From assembly GCA_001600635.1 (NCBI GenBank), contig BCKL01000005.1, positions 189,581 through 253,580 on the forward strand: DNA of 64,000 nt, written 5' to 3'. Below, piece by piece: positions 46,801-57,758 of this stretch (its first letter is position 1; every line of letters begins with the position of its first letter). The position numbers and the translations under genes were made by a program. The stretch comes from Leucosporidium creatinivorum. Its lineage: Eukaryota > Basidiomycota > Microbotryomycetes > Leucosporidiales > Leucosporidiaceae. The notes beneath the pieces were generated by a model, which worked only from the letters and a program-made list of their open reading frames with translations, was not told the origin of the DNA and made no database searches.

Positions 46801-46897
46801 AGATGGAATCGGCGCCTGAGCCCGCGCCGTTGGTTTGACGAGCTGCAGAAGTCGAAGAGCCTGGGCCTGTGCCCGTGGTGGAGAGGTTGTTGCCCAT
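40888..46897 (-). CDS. VPS15: VPS15 (PIK3R4/p150), pseudokinase-HEAT-WD40 regulatory subunit of VPS34
   Basis: Scaffold of the class III PI3-kinase complexes used in endosomal sorting and autophagy. The start MGNNLSTTG at 46897 supplies the N-myristoylation site expected for VPS15. Kinase domain: YDKSMGTSRFLKTIRGRHKQ, LVVKVFIKADPSVSLKAFHR, NISHGDIKTENVGVSSWNW (catalytic loop), YLTDFASFKPTYLP (DFA for DFG), DVFALGCVFAELWMEG. A HEAT-repeat middle follows (LIILSLICSNIRNCVRPTSI, LVTILQDEVAYVRSAAIKAL, LVAQITGFLCHPNIWIREGT), then a Ser/Thr-rich linker and WD40 repeats (LVEHTGAITDIQVAPDQLFF, ATGSEDGTVKIWD, VASASDNGTLWIHRVD, LLRGHQEAITALAVIDL). A low-complexity insert with poly-Gln (about 45480-45560) sits after the kinase domain. 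Many short introns. Shares a 124-bp promoter with SNF8, another endosomal gene. Confidence 0.93.
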
Positions 46898-47021
46898 GAT
46901 GGGCCGCCTTGTGATGTGCTACAGAATCCGAGAGAAGCAGAATCAGACGAGATGTGGCGGAGGGAGACCCGTTCCAACTCTCCCTCCTGCTCTTTACCTC
47001 GGTTCTTCGCTACAACTCGAT
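46898..47021. promoter_or_regulatory. Compact divergent promoter between VPS15 and SNF8
   Basis: 124 bases between the two start codons. Both products act on endosomal membranes, so shared control is plausible but unproven. No TATA-like box noticed. Confidence 0.55.
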
Positions 47022-47932
47022 ATGGCCCGACGAGGAGTAGGCTACAGCTCCTTGCAGCGCCATCTAGACTCTGCCAACTCGTACTGTACGCCGTTCGCTC
47101 TCGTCGCGCTGCCTCCCCCCCACTGACGCCTCTCGCTGCCCGCTCTACAGCCACTTTATCCACCTCATTAGCAGAGCAGCAAACTGCCGCTCTCTCCCAA
47201 CAACTTGCTACCTTCCAATCCTCACTCGCCTCCTTCTCCACCCACCACCGCGCCAAGATCCTCTCCTCCCCCTCGTTCCGCTCCCACTTCTCCCAACTCT
47301 GCCAAGAACTAGGCGTAGACCCCTTAGGAGGAGGAGCGAAAGGGATCTGGGACAAGATGGGTGTCGGAGATTGGTATTACGCGCTCGGCGTCCAGATCGT
47401 CGATGTCTGCTTGAGGGCCAGGGAGCGAGGAGGAGGATTGGTCGCGCTAGAGGAGGTTATACAGCAAGTCACCATCATGCGACGAGGAGGACCCAACGCT
47501 GGACTGAACGGCAACGGCAAGAGCTCAACAGCAAGCGGAGGCAAGACGATCAAGCCGCCACCGAGCGCCGAGATCTCTCCCTCGGACGTCGCTCGCGCTA
47601 TCGACGCGCTTGCGCCCCTGCATTGCGGATACAAGATCATCACCGTCGGAGGGAAGCAGGTCGTCCGCTGCTACCCTGGAGGATTGGATCGCGATTCTCT
47701 CATCGTTGTCGAAGCGGCAGGGGAGCAAGGGACTGCTCGAGGAGCGGTGACGATGGAAGAGGTGCATGCGTTTACGAGGAGAGAGGGAGGAGAGGGGTGG
47801 ACTATGGAGCGGGTCGAGAGGGCGGTGGAGAAGGCGATGATGGACGATGGGATGATTTGGGTCGACGAGCAGGCGGGAGGGGGGAGGGAGTACTTTGTGC
47901 CCGCCTTGTTCGAATTCGTGGAGGGGCAGTAG
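47022..47932 (+). CDS. SNF8: ESCRT-II subunit SNF8/VPS22 (EAP30)
   Basis: Winged-helix subunit of ESCRT-II, which sorts ubiquitinated membrane proteins into multivesicular bodies. Two exons, 47022-47085 and 47151-47932; 281 aa. The start MARRGVGYSSLQRHLDSANS matches the family's RRGVG start. Then LAEQQTAALSQQLATFQSSL (helical hairpin), ILSSPSFRSHFSQLCQELGV DP-type block, GDWYYALGVQIVDVCLRARE, the winged helices LAPLHCGYKIITVGGKQVVR and GWTMERVERAVEKAMMDDGM, and a C-terminal YFVPALFEF. The donor used (T/GTACGC at 47086) is the one that gives the family sequence NSYSTLSTSLAEQQ. A short Asn/Gly/Lys insert (GLNGNGKSSTASGGK) separates the helical and winged-helix parts. Confidence 0.92.
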
Positions 47933-48595
47933 AGGTGAGTGAGCTTTCGGATCCTTTGAAGAGTGCTTGCTGATTCCCGACTCGTTTGCAGCTCAGCATC
48001 TTCATAGCGGCGAGGCGCGATGCTCGGCGAAGATTGAGGCGGGTCAGCCATAGACAAATGTTGCGCGGTGTTGTTGTATCAAGGCATTTCGTATCAAGGC
48101 ATTTCGGTACTCGTTTGGGAAGAGGCTCGCGCGAGCTCGGCGCTCGACAAGTCCGAGGCAGGCCTCGCGAGTGAGAGCCCTTCCTTCGCAACTGCTCGGC
48201 ACTCTTGCTCTTTCGACCTAGGACACTCAGCTGAGAGCCGGGCTCAGGGACCGAGGGCTCCAACTCACTCTTCACGGCCGCCTTCCGGCGTCGCTTCCTT
48301 GTTGAGGCGGCTCGAGACTTGCTGTTCCGAAAGTCGGATCAGCCTTCGCCGAGCTCCGTTGAAGGAAGGTATTCGAAGTAGTCCAAGCTGGCTGCACAGG
48401 AGAAGGACACGAGCAAGGCTGAGAGAACATTTGAGCCATTGCTGTAGCCTTTAACAAGGACTTGATGCCCAGCGGAGCGTCCCTCGGCCCGCTGAGCGCT
48501 GTTCCTCGGCGAGGCTGTGAAGTCGGCCTCGCATTCGTTCTTGCCCTTGCCTCTTGTCTTCTTCCCCTATTTCTGCTTTTCCCGTCTTCGCCAGA
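47933..48595. promoter_or_regulatory. SNF8 3' region and family A copy 4 promoter
   Basis: No gene seen. A 15-bp word GTATCAAGGCATTTC occurs twice side by side near 48075-48106. From about 48320 rightward the sequence resembles the 5' flanks of other family A copies (TTCGCCGAGCTC, CACAGG, AGCCATTGCTGTAGCCT), and the 27-bp upstream block sits at 48472-48498, about 98 bp before the ATG. Confidence 0.6.
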
Positions 48596-49803
48596 ATGAG
48601 CACCGCCCGCCAATTTCAATTCGGTACACACGAGCTCCATGCTCTCGCCGAGCTCAAACGTACCATCACCTCCGCCGAGCTCGCCCCCATGGAGAAGCAC
48701 TGGGCTGGACAAGAGCTGTCGAAGTACATGACACCGCTGGTATCCCATGAGAAGCTGCCAGGTCTGCGCCAACGTCCGACAGCCCTGCTCGCTCAGCTGC
48801 GGAGCGAGTACAAGTCGGCCGTCAAGATTCGCGGCAGATTCTGCGAGCTGTTCAGCGGGGCAGCTCCGTTCTTCTTTCCGCCAAGTTCAGCGGAGGCTGA
48901 CTGGAAGCATGCGCAATTTGAAGCGATAGTGAGCCTTGCGCGGTGAGTTTTATGGAAGCTTGGCGCTCAAAGGAGATGATCGCCAAATGAGACTGACAAT
49001 TAACACGCCGTGCAGATCTGTCGTTGACTCCACTAGCGGTCAGCTCACCAAATGGCGTAACGGACACGAGGAATGGGAAATGCTGTATCATTCCTTCGTG
49101 GAGCGGGCTTCGGACAAGGGTCAACTAGACCGAAGCAGGTTCAACAGGCGTCCCTTCATCGAGGTATGAGCATGATCGGAGCCTCCCTGGAGAAGTACTG
49201 ACGAGCAGGAACCCCTATAGCTCATGAACCTGCCCTTCTGCGGTAAGTGCGCCGCGCCTGCTCTCACAGACGACCATCGCCGAGAACGAGGCTGATCGGG
49301 GGGTTTCGCAGCTATCCTTCTTCACAACTACGTCGAATACGTTGCCCTGAAGATGGTGAAGTTCTGTCAGGGTGATGTCCGACACTCCTCATCTGCTGTC
49401 TGGCTAGGCCTACAGGAGTGGCGCTCGCCGGTGCTCAACTTCTTCGACCGAGCCCGAGTCGTGCTCTACTGCAAGGAGTACGATGAGGTGGGTCCTCGTT
49501 GCATGAGAATCGGATCATATCTGCTATACTGAGCTCCTGCGCTCTCCTCAGTACATCCACCAGTTTGCAGCAGACCGAGATTTTGAGCTGCTCGCCGATT
49601 GGACGTCGACGATACCCAAGCCTCTGCACGTGAGTTTGCCGGAACCGCGACGTCTTTCAGAAGCCTTCAGCTGATCTTGAACACTTGTGCAGATGACCAC
49701 TCGTCCATTCTTTGAGCTTCAACACCGACACGTCCCCAACCTCAGCCCAAGGCAAGCTCGGCGCTCGGGCGTCACGCAGGAGCAGCTTCGCAGGCGGTGG
49801 TAG
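48596..49803 (+). CDS. Family A uncharacterised protein (copy 4, reference copy)
   Basis: Best-preserved member. Six exons: 48596-48942, 49016-49163, 49221-49242, 49312-49487, 49552-49629, 49693-49803; 293 aa, frame closed throughout. Not recognised as any known family. Soluble, with no signal peptide or membrane helix. Motifs conserved between copies: MEKHW near residue 32, RFCELFSGAAPFF near 80, WEMLYHSF near 135, RRPFIELMNLPF near 162, HNYVEYVALKM near 180, FFDRARVVLYCKEYDE near 215, and a basic tail RHVPNLSPRQARRSG at the end. The 22-nt exon 3 is short. No DDE, HUH or reverse-transcriptase motifs. The start is set by the conserved block 98 bp upstream and by the aligned MST start at 38544. 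Tail to tail with a type I F-box-like gene. Confidence 0.78.
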
Positions 49804-50145
49804 TGACGGAGACGTTGCACCTGTGCCAAGCAGTAGATGACGAGGAGATCGGGCGCCGCGAAGAGGGATTTGCAAGACGATAGAGCTGTAGCTCATTCTC
49901 TTGCCGTGTTCGGAACTCGACTTCTCTCGGGGCTCGCTCGCTCTCAGCAGCCACATCGTCGCAAGACAGAGCGGGTCTTCTTCCAGCAAGCGCCGTCTGT
50001 ACAACTCATGTCTTCGGCGTCTGCCCTGGGCCAGCGGCCTCCTCAATCTCGCGAGACCGTCACGCCTGCGAGACGAAAGCGAAGATCAGCCTCGGGGTCA
50101 AGCCCGGCCGCTCCCTCGAAGGCTACACTCGACTCACCCTCCATC
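49804..50145. other. Convergent interval, no gene seen
   Basis: Between family A copy 4 and the type I F-box-like stop codon. Only unsupported short frames. Confidence 0.4.
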
Positions 50146-51405
50146 TCAGACACCAAGGATCAACGCGACACCCTTCTGGAGAGCGGCAGCTTTGACCTGT
50201 TCCACTGCCGGCGTCGACCAGTACTTCTTGGGCAAAATCGAGGCGAGGCGAAGATTGCGAAGCGTCGTTTGCTGCAAGAGGTAGGCCACCGTCCCGTCGG
50301 CAGTAATTCCTTGCAACGAAGATTTGCGAGTAAGTCCCCCTTGGAGCATGGTGAAAGACTCGGGTTGCGGCATGCGAAGGAGACGGTCGAAGAGAGCGCT
50401 CGTGTCGTGTCCATGAAAGCCGATCTTGAGCACTTTGATGGCCTGCAGTTTGTCGAGGACGGCTTCGAGATAGTTCGAGTCGAAGACGGTAGCGCCATCC
50501 GTGATGGTAAGCTGACGAAGGCGAGGTGCAATGGGAAGGAGGAAGGAGAATTGGGCAGGACCAGGCGTCGTGACCGAATCGACTGGGCCTAAAGCGAGCC
50601 TGGTGAGTGTCGCTGCCGAGGCTCCGAGAATCTTGGACAGCTCCTCGGCGTGATTGAAGCCGTAGCCGAGGGGGAACTCGAGGCTCTTCAGCGCAGGGAG
50701 ACTCTGGTGCTCGGCGAAGGGCTTCCCCGCCATCGGCCACAAGTTAGGAGCTTTCAGGGTCTTGAGGGACGACCAGGAGCTCAGAAGACTATAACCAACC
50801 AAGAAAGTGAGCTTGCGAAGAGCGAGAGTGTAGCTTCCGACTCACCGGAAGACAGTCGCCGAGTCAAGCGAGATCGTGCTGAGCAGTCTGACCCGCTCCA
50901 GCTTCTTCAAGGTCTGTAGCGCGTCGACCAGAGGCTTTCCTAGCATATCGCCGCCGCGCCCCAGGCTCTTTGAGTCCTTGACGAAGCGCAGCGAGAGGAA
51001 CTCGACGTCGGAGCAAGCGCGAACGAGCGAGGCGATGCGCTGGCCCCTCCCTGCTCCGTCGGCCTCGACTGTGATGAAGATGCCAGCTGGTGCTGTGCGG
51101 GTGGACTGGAGAATTGCCGTTGCGAGCCTCTCGGCCTCATGCGAGTCCTTGACCACGACTCGCTTGTTGACCTCTGCGACGCTCCACCAGTGCACAGCGA
51201 CTCGTCCGAAGGCATAGCGAGCAGCTTGCTCCGCTGCTGGCTTCAGTCCGTCAATCGTGTAGTCGAAGATCTGCTTGAGCGTTTCGGTGGGGAGCGAGGC
51301 GGCGGGAGAGTCGGTGGGTTGCTGAGGGCGAACGTAGGGCGTGGTGGGAGGAGTAGGTGCAGCAGCTGCAGTCGAGCGGCGAGGTGTACGACGAGGGAGA
51401 TCCAT
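50146..51405 (-). CDS. F-box/LRR-like family protein, type I (copy 2)
   Basis: Two exons, 51405-50846 and 50788-50146; 400 aa. Starts MDLPRRTPRRSTAAAAPTPP, then VRPQQPTDSPAASLPTETLK and QIFDYTIDGLK, nearly the same as the copy at 16210. After the conserved intron LLSSWSSLKTLKAPNLWPM begins the leucine-rich part (LPALKSLEFPLGYGF, LQAIKVLKIGFHGHDTSAL, LRNLRLASILP). Strong N-terminal similarity to the 16210 copy but a more diverged repeat region is what one expects if the repeats, the likely target-binding surface, evolve faster. Looks intact. Confidence 0.83.
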
Positions 51406-51764
51406 TATGCTTTCCAGTACGAGCGAGTCGAAGCGAGCGAGTCGAAGTGAAGGGAGGAGAAGCGTAAGAGAGCAAGAGATGGGAGCGGCTCGTTCACGAA
51501 GGTCGAGCTTCCCGGGTGCGAATTTGTAGGCCTACATATCTCCTCGTACAGGTTCTAATAGTCACTGAAGCCCCGCTCATAGCTACAACTACGGCGTCTA
51601 CGATGCCAGCCCGACTCGGCGATAGCCTCTCGCCTTGAACCTCATTCGCGAACCGCTGCCTATCCTTCGAGGCATAGAGTTGGAATCTCCGGCAGATAAA
51701 ACACCAAGGAATGTATCAACTAAGCTACCCTCCCCCTCGCGCCCGAAATGCTCCCCAGTCGTCC
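51406..51764. other. Intergenic, no gene seen
   Basis: Promoter of the type I F-box-like gene and 3' UTR of the membrane-protein gene. Confidence 0.4.
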
Positions 51765-52655
51765 TCACAGCATCGCCGAGTTCTCGCCCTCACATTTCTC
51801 CACCACGACCTCCCTGCACTCGGTTGCGCCGTATCCGGGAGACTTTTTGTTGTCCTCTGAGCCGCACGGCGCAGTGTTGGGGGTGGTCGTGGGGTCGCTG
51901 AGGCGATCGGGAAGGTCTGCGCCGAGTGACAGAATGTCAGGCGTTGTCGGCGAAGCGACGGGCCCGGCAACGAACTCACCAGAAAGGAGGACAAGGAGGA
52001 AGACAAGATACCCGATGCTGAGCCATGCGTTGATGCTGGGCAATTGGCCATCACTGTGGGCGCGTGAAAGGCTACGACAGGGAGGGAAGATCAGCGCCGA
52101 GCCCGGTCGATTCGCCGTACGGTAAACTCACCGATTGTACCAACAGAGAGCACCAGCGAGACCGAGTCCGAAGATACGAGCATTATCCAGGTGGTCTTCA
52201 TCCTCCGAACAGGCCGGCTCCGGCCTCTCCTTCCTCTCATAGATTGCGCCGAGCAAGTCGGGGAGCGTCAAGATCCCCACAAGGATCGCTCCAGCCGGGA
52301 GCACCCACTTCGTATAGAGGTTCCAAAAATAGGGAATGACCTTGGTGATGATATTGCTGTACGACTCGGGTCGGTAGGCAGTGAAACGAAGTGTGTCGAG
52401 TGCGAGCTGAGCGAGAACGGCGAGGGGAGCGAATATGGCGAGGGAGACGCCTATGAAGGCCGCAAGGATAGCAGTGAAGAGGAGCGACAGGAGCAGAATG
52501 ATCAAACCGCCGCCGATGAGCGCGGCGATGGCCATGAGCGCCATCAAGCATAGGCGGGAGGAGAGGCCGTCGAGCCTGACAGACTTAGGGTCCTCTCGTG
52601 CCGCCTGGAGAGCCTGCTGTATAGTGATACGCCCAGGACTGATTTTCTGATCCAT
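51765..52655 (-). CDS. Unknown multi-pass membrane protein
   Basis: Three exons: 52655-52132, 52071-51980, 51916-51765; 255 aa. Not recognised. Starts MDQKISPGRITIQQALQAAR (an upstream in-frame Met exists at 52691). Long hydrophobic stretches MALMAIAALIGGGLIILLLS with LLFTAILAAFIGVSLAIFAP look like two or three close membrane helices, followed by VIPYFWNLYTKWVLPAGAIL, FGLGLAGALCWYN and WLSIGYLVFLLVLL. The C-terminus is hydrophilic and acidic. The closely spaced N-terminal helices resemble hairpins of ER or lipid-droplet proteins, but I cannot name a family. The 63-bp second intron is a multiple of three and free of stops, so its retention would add 21 residues. Confidence 0.68.
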
Positions 52656-52850
52656 GCTAGCGATGGCGTGAGGCGGGCGGGTGGTAGTCAAGGACGTGGT
52701 AGAAGAGAGAAAAGCGAATTCGCCTCTCGGAGCCTTCTCGCTCTTTTTCTCTGACCCTTCGCGCGGTCAAGCTCAGCATGCAGCCAGCCTCAATACTTCT
52801 TACTTCAACACTGTGCTACTCTCTGTCGACGCATAACCTTTCTACACATC

Positions 52851-55800
52851 CTAGACCTCGATCCACTGATCCCCCTTCTTGCCGCTCGATGCCGAGAGGT
52901 GAAGCTTGAGGGTGAGGACCTGGAAGCCACGAAGGTCGACCCTGAAGGACGAGGTCGTCTCTCCCTTGGCGAGGCTTTGCAGAACCGTAACGTCCTTCAA
53001 GTCGCGCTCGAGAATCTGCGAGTGACCAGGAAAGCGGTCAGCGACAGCAAGCGAGCGAGCGCCAAGGGAAAGCCCAGAAACTCACATCGCAGATGGTAGC
53101 CGACTCAACAGCCAGCGGCGTCGAGATCTTGGCATGTCCATGTCCACCGAACGCCTCGTACAAGCGCAAAATCACCGTCTGCCCTTGCTTGCTCTTAGGC
53201 GCGAAATGATCGTCCTCGCCGCGCTTGATGGTGTCGAGCATGATGTTGCGGGTGCCGTCAAGCTTGAAGGGGTGAGGGACCGACAAGGCGGAGCTGAGGC
53301 GAGCGCGAGGGAGGCGACGAATGTGCTGAGGCTGGTTGAAGAGCCAGCCGGCGACGGGAACGTCCGACTCGGCGAACGAGCCGCGGTGGGGAAGGACTGA
53401 AGGGGAAAGTGGTCAGCAGAGGTTCCGGGCCAGATACCGGGCTCGTTACTTACGAGCAAAGGAGAAGGTGTGGAAGCCCTGGTCCTGGTCGGCGTCGGGG
53501 ACGGTCGAAGCGCGAAGGAGCGAGAGGCGCAGGACGTTGCCCTCGCACGCGTAGCCGTCTGTAGTGTGAGTAGTCAGCAACGCTCTTTGGAGGCGATGGA
53601 AGGGTGCGGCCTACACTTTGAGTCGTTGAGAAGGGCGACTCCGTAACCGAACTCGGAGAGATCGGCGTACTTGTGGCCTGCGGGAAGGAGAGAGCGTCAG
53701 TTAGCCCTGCTTGCGAAGCCTTGTAGTGAGATACTCACCGACGACCTCAAACTTGGCACGCTCCCAGGTGGTGTTCCTCGTAGTAGGACGCTGGCAGAAG
53801 CCGAACTGGTTCTCGTAGGTGGCAATCTCGGACGAGATGCGAAGGGGGACCTCCCACTTCAGAAAGCTGCGAGAGTCAAGATCGAGTCAGCCTCCGTTTC
53901 CCTCCATAACCAGCTCCTCGACTCACCGGTGCTTCTCGTACCACTTCACCTCGGTGTCGAAGCGAATCAAGCTGAGCGCATCGGCCTTGGCGATGGGAGC
54001 CACCGAATCAAGCGAGATGGTGGCCTTGACGTGAGAGTGACCGACATGGAAGGAGGCGACGATGGAGGCGCGGAGAGGACCATCCTCGACGACCTTGACC
54101 GAGGTAGCGTTGACTTCCTCCTTGGTCTCGAGATGGAAGAGGTCGACGTCCCTGGTGGGTGCCGAAAGCGAGGTCAACAGAGGTTCACGGAGAGAAGGCA
54201 GCAGGCGGGCAGCTCACCATGCATCCCAGTTGAGCGGGCGGTCCTCGAAGATGACGAATCCAGCCGAGTGACCCTCCTCGATGAGCTCGCGGTTGAGCTC
54301 CGTGTCGACGATGCTCGTGAGACGTCCCTTCTTGTTGATAGTGACCTTGAGTTGAGCGTTTGAAAGGACGATGTCGTCTCCAACGGCGCGAGCTGCGAGG
54401 GAGGGTTTTAAGTCAGCTCCGCTCGGCGAGCGCGAGAGAGAACAAAGCTCGCCTCGAGCGGGCGTGATCGTCTTGTCGTCAAGCTGAGCCATCGAAGTAG
54501 CAGCAACGACAGGCTCGGCGCCATCGTTCTCGAACAGGACGTAAGCAGCTCCATCATGCGAGATCTGAATCGCCGCATCGGCGAGGGCTCGGGCGCTGGC
54601 GAGAGGGATCTTGACGATCTCGCGACGAGCGAAGCCGGTGGTGTTGACGGCGATCAAGTCGTCTCCTGCCGAGTTCGAGTCGGTGACAGGGAACGAGTCG
54701 GGGATGAGGGCCTTGAGAGCCTCCTCGAGCAGGGCGCCTCCCTTGTGCGCCGTCTCGGCGTAGATCTGTCCGCTCGAAGACGTATCAGCGTTCGATGCTC
54801 AACACATCACCGCATGTAAAGCGATCCGTGCTCGCCTTCTCGGCGTCCTCGTAGACCATTCCAATGGCCGACCCGGGCAAGACGTCGTGGAACTGGTTGA
54901 GGAGGACTCCATGCCACAGCGGGTCGAGCTTGTCCTTGGGGAACGTGTACTTGGTCTTGGTGGGACCCCAGACTGAGGCGAGGGTGGCGGCGTACTCAAT
55001 CTCGCGGAGGAGGATCTCGCTCTTGCGGTTGCCCTTCTTGATGCTGCCGTGGGAGGTGGCTGTGCCGCGGTGCAGCTCGAGGTAAAGCTCTGTCCGAGTG
55101 AGCGAGGGAGTATCAAATATGAGCAATGTCAGCACTCTGCACACCAGCGCACCGCATGCTCGGCGACGACTCACCTCCGTTCCAGGTCGGCAGCGTCTTG
55201 CCTCCCTCCGTCTTCTTGAGGATGTCCTCGAAGAAGCCTTCGACACTCTGTCCCATCGTGACCTTGGGGATCTCTCCGGGGCTCTGATCGGCGACAGCCC
55301 TGCAGCGACGAAGGTTCTCGAGCATGGGAGCGAGAGGTCCTCCTCCGCCGTCTCCGTTTCCGAACGCGAGAAGACCCGTCGCAGCGCCGCTTTGGAGGGA
55401 CTTGTGGTTGTTGATCGAGTTGCGGACGTCGGTAACCGAGGCTTGAGCGGTGTAGCTTCGGCAGGAGAAAGAATCAGCTCGGCGCCGAGAAGTAGAAGGG
55501 GAGGGTCGAGCTCACGTATTGACGGGCGTCATGTGCGTAGCTACTTGGCTACCGTCCTGACCGACCCACTTGAAGCTCGTGTGGACGGGCGAGTTGAACT
55601 GACTCCACGAGAGCTTCTGGGTGAAGAAGAAGTCGCAGCCGGCGAGGCTGTCGGCGTCTGGTGGTCAGCTCTCACGCTTGTGAATGAACGCGGAAGACGC
55701 CAAGCTCACCGACACAGCTGAGGGAGCTGCGAAGAGTAGCCGAACGAGTCGGGAAGCCTGTAGTCGACGAGGCGAGCTCCAGAGTCAGCGGTCTCGCCCG

Positions 55801-57758
55801 AGCTCCGAGACGATTGAAGCTCACCAGAAAGTCCTCGTGTACTTGCCGAACCTGCTCTTGTAGTACCTCTGGCCGTAGAGGAACTGACGGCAGAGGGCTT
55901 CTCCTGCTCGGCGGGAGGTCAAAGGTCAGCTCGGCGCTCTCGACGAGGGCAACTCTACGCACCAGAGGGCATGTTGGTGTCCATCTCGACCCATGTTCCA
56001 CCGATCGTCTGGAACTCGCCACTCTCGACACGGCCTTTGATCTTGTTGAAGAGGAGAGGGTAGTCTTGCTCGAGCCTGCGCCGGGCGCCGAGTCAGCCGA
56101 TGCGCTTGGAAGAGAAAAGCTCGGAGAGGAGACCAACCAGTAGTACTGCTGCGCTTGACTTGCGACGAAGCGATGCTCGGGATAGCGATCCATCAAGTCG
56201 AGCTGCGTCGACCACGACCTGTTGTCGACCGAGATCGTCAGCCTCCGGTGCGGTCGCCGTCAGAGGGCAAGGAACGTACCTGGCGCTCTTCTGCCTGGTA
56301 GCTGAGTAAGTCCACAACCACGCCGTGTCAATGTGGCAATTTCCGATGCCCCAGGTCGCTGAAGCGGCGGGGTCGCCCTTGTAGATCTTGTGGCCGAGTT
56401 CCTCCCAGCCTTGACCGAAAACCTGTACGGTGTGCAAGGGATTGAGCGAGAGTGTGCAAGAGATTGAGAGAGGGTGTGCAAGTGATTGAGAGAGAAAGAG
56501 GAGGAGTAGAGGATCGTCAGCGTTCTGCCCAGCCCTTCCTCGCCGCCGATGGAGACGAACGGGCTCCAACTCACCTTCTCAGCCAACTTCCTCGACTCGG
56601 CAATCGACTCTTCGTCATCCCACTTGAACGTGTTCATGATCGAGTTGCCGACCTCCATGCACTTGTTGCCGAGGGGAGAGTTCTCGGGAAGCTCACGAGC
56701 GAGATCGCGGATGGTGCGAAAGTCCCAGAGGAGGCGCCAGGCTTCCATGTTGGGGACGACGAGGTCGGCCGAAGCGAGACGGAACATGCGGTCGTTCTTG
56801 GGCGGGTCGTTGACTGTGATGCAGGGCATTAGTGGGAGCTGGAGAGGAAGCGGGAGGAGACCGACCTTCGGGCTTGCCGTTGCCGAACATGCCTGCGAGT
56901 GAGGGGTCAGCGAGCTGCAATCAAGACTCCAAGCTCAAGGAACGAACCGTTGCACGATACCTCGATGTAGAACTGCAAGCGATTGAGGTCAGCTTCCCGG
57001 CTCGGCGCTTCTTCTCCCTCAACTCGGCTCACCTTGTAAGTCCCCTTCCTCGCCTTCTTGTCCAAGATGAAGTCGACCCTCCTATCTCCACCAAATCCTC
57101 CGGTAATTCCCTGAAGGCTCATCCCCTCGGTATCGAAGACCATCGCCTCACAGCTCGGATCCCACTCGAGCTGGATCCGCTCGTAGTCCTCGTCGAGCCA
57201 CTTGGGGGGGATGGTGAGCGAAACGCGGAACCAGTGGTGAGTCCAGGAAGGTCCAAACTCTTGGCCCTTGTGCGCCGGCTTGAACTTTTGCTTGATGGCC
57301 TCTTTGAAGGGGGTCTGAGGGAGCGAGGTCGCCGAGCAGGCCAACGGTCAGCTTCGGGTGTCTGAGAGCTCACCTCGTTGCTCTGGTTACTCTCCTGCAG
57401 CATCGGAAGCAGTCAATGACTCACCTTGTCCCTGCCCGGGCTACTCCAATACTCCAACTTGACCCACTCGGCTCCATCCTCCCGCTGATGATAGAGCACA
57501 TCCGTGATGTTCTTGTAGGGTCCTCCTTCAAATTGATCGAGTCGGCCTGCTCGTAGGTACAGCGTCGTATCGGAGCGAGAGGGCGAGAGGAGCAGCGAGC
57601 GAGGTGCGTGGAGCGGGGAGACGGCGGGGCGGGTTAGCGACCGCATCGAGGTGAGCTACAGAGCACGGAAGTAGGAGCGCACCAAGAGTCAATCCTCTGA
57701 AATGCATGGGCTGGGGCAAACCCGCCTGGACGGGGTACAGCGGCGCAGAGGACGGCAT
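52851..57758 (-). CDS. AMS1: Vacuolar/cytosolic alpha-mannosidase AMS1 (GH38)
   Basis: Glycoside hydrolase family 38 enzyme that trims free and vacuolar oligomannose. In yeast it reaches the vacuole by the Cvt/autophagy route, and the protein here has no signal peptide ([20 protein letters not shown]). Catalytic region: [20 protein letters not shown] supplies the His/Asp zinc ligands; [40 protein letters not shown] and [16 protein letters not shown] follow, the last holding the Asp nucleophile. [20 protein letters not shown] is also diagnostic. The C-terminal beta domains include [20 protein letters not shown] and [20 protein letters not shown]. Many short introns, one of which contains a perfect CTCGGCGCCGAG beside its branch site (55478-55489). 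A segment of this gene, about 56177-56419, has been copied to 59.9 kb. Confidence 0.93.

Noticed and set aside
48596-49803. Family A as a transposase, integrase or viral gene
   Set aside because: No catalytic triad, zinc knuckle, reverse transcriptase or terminal repeats; real introns at conserved positions and a conserved partner gene argue for a cellular gene family.
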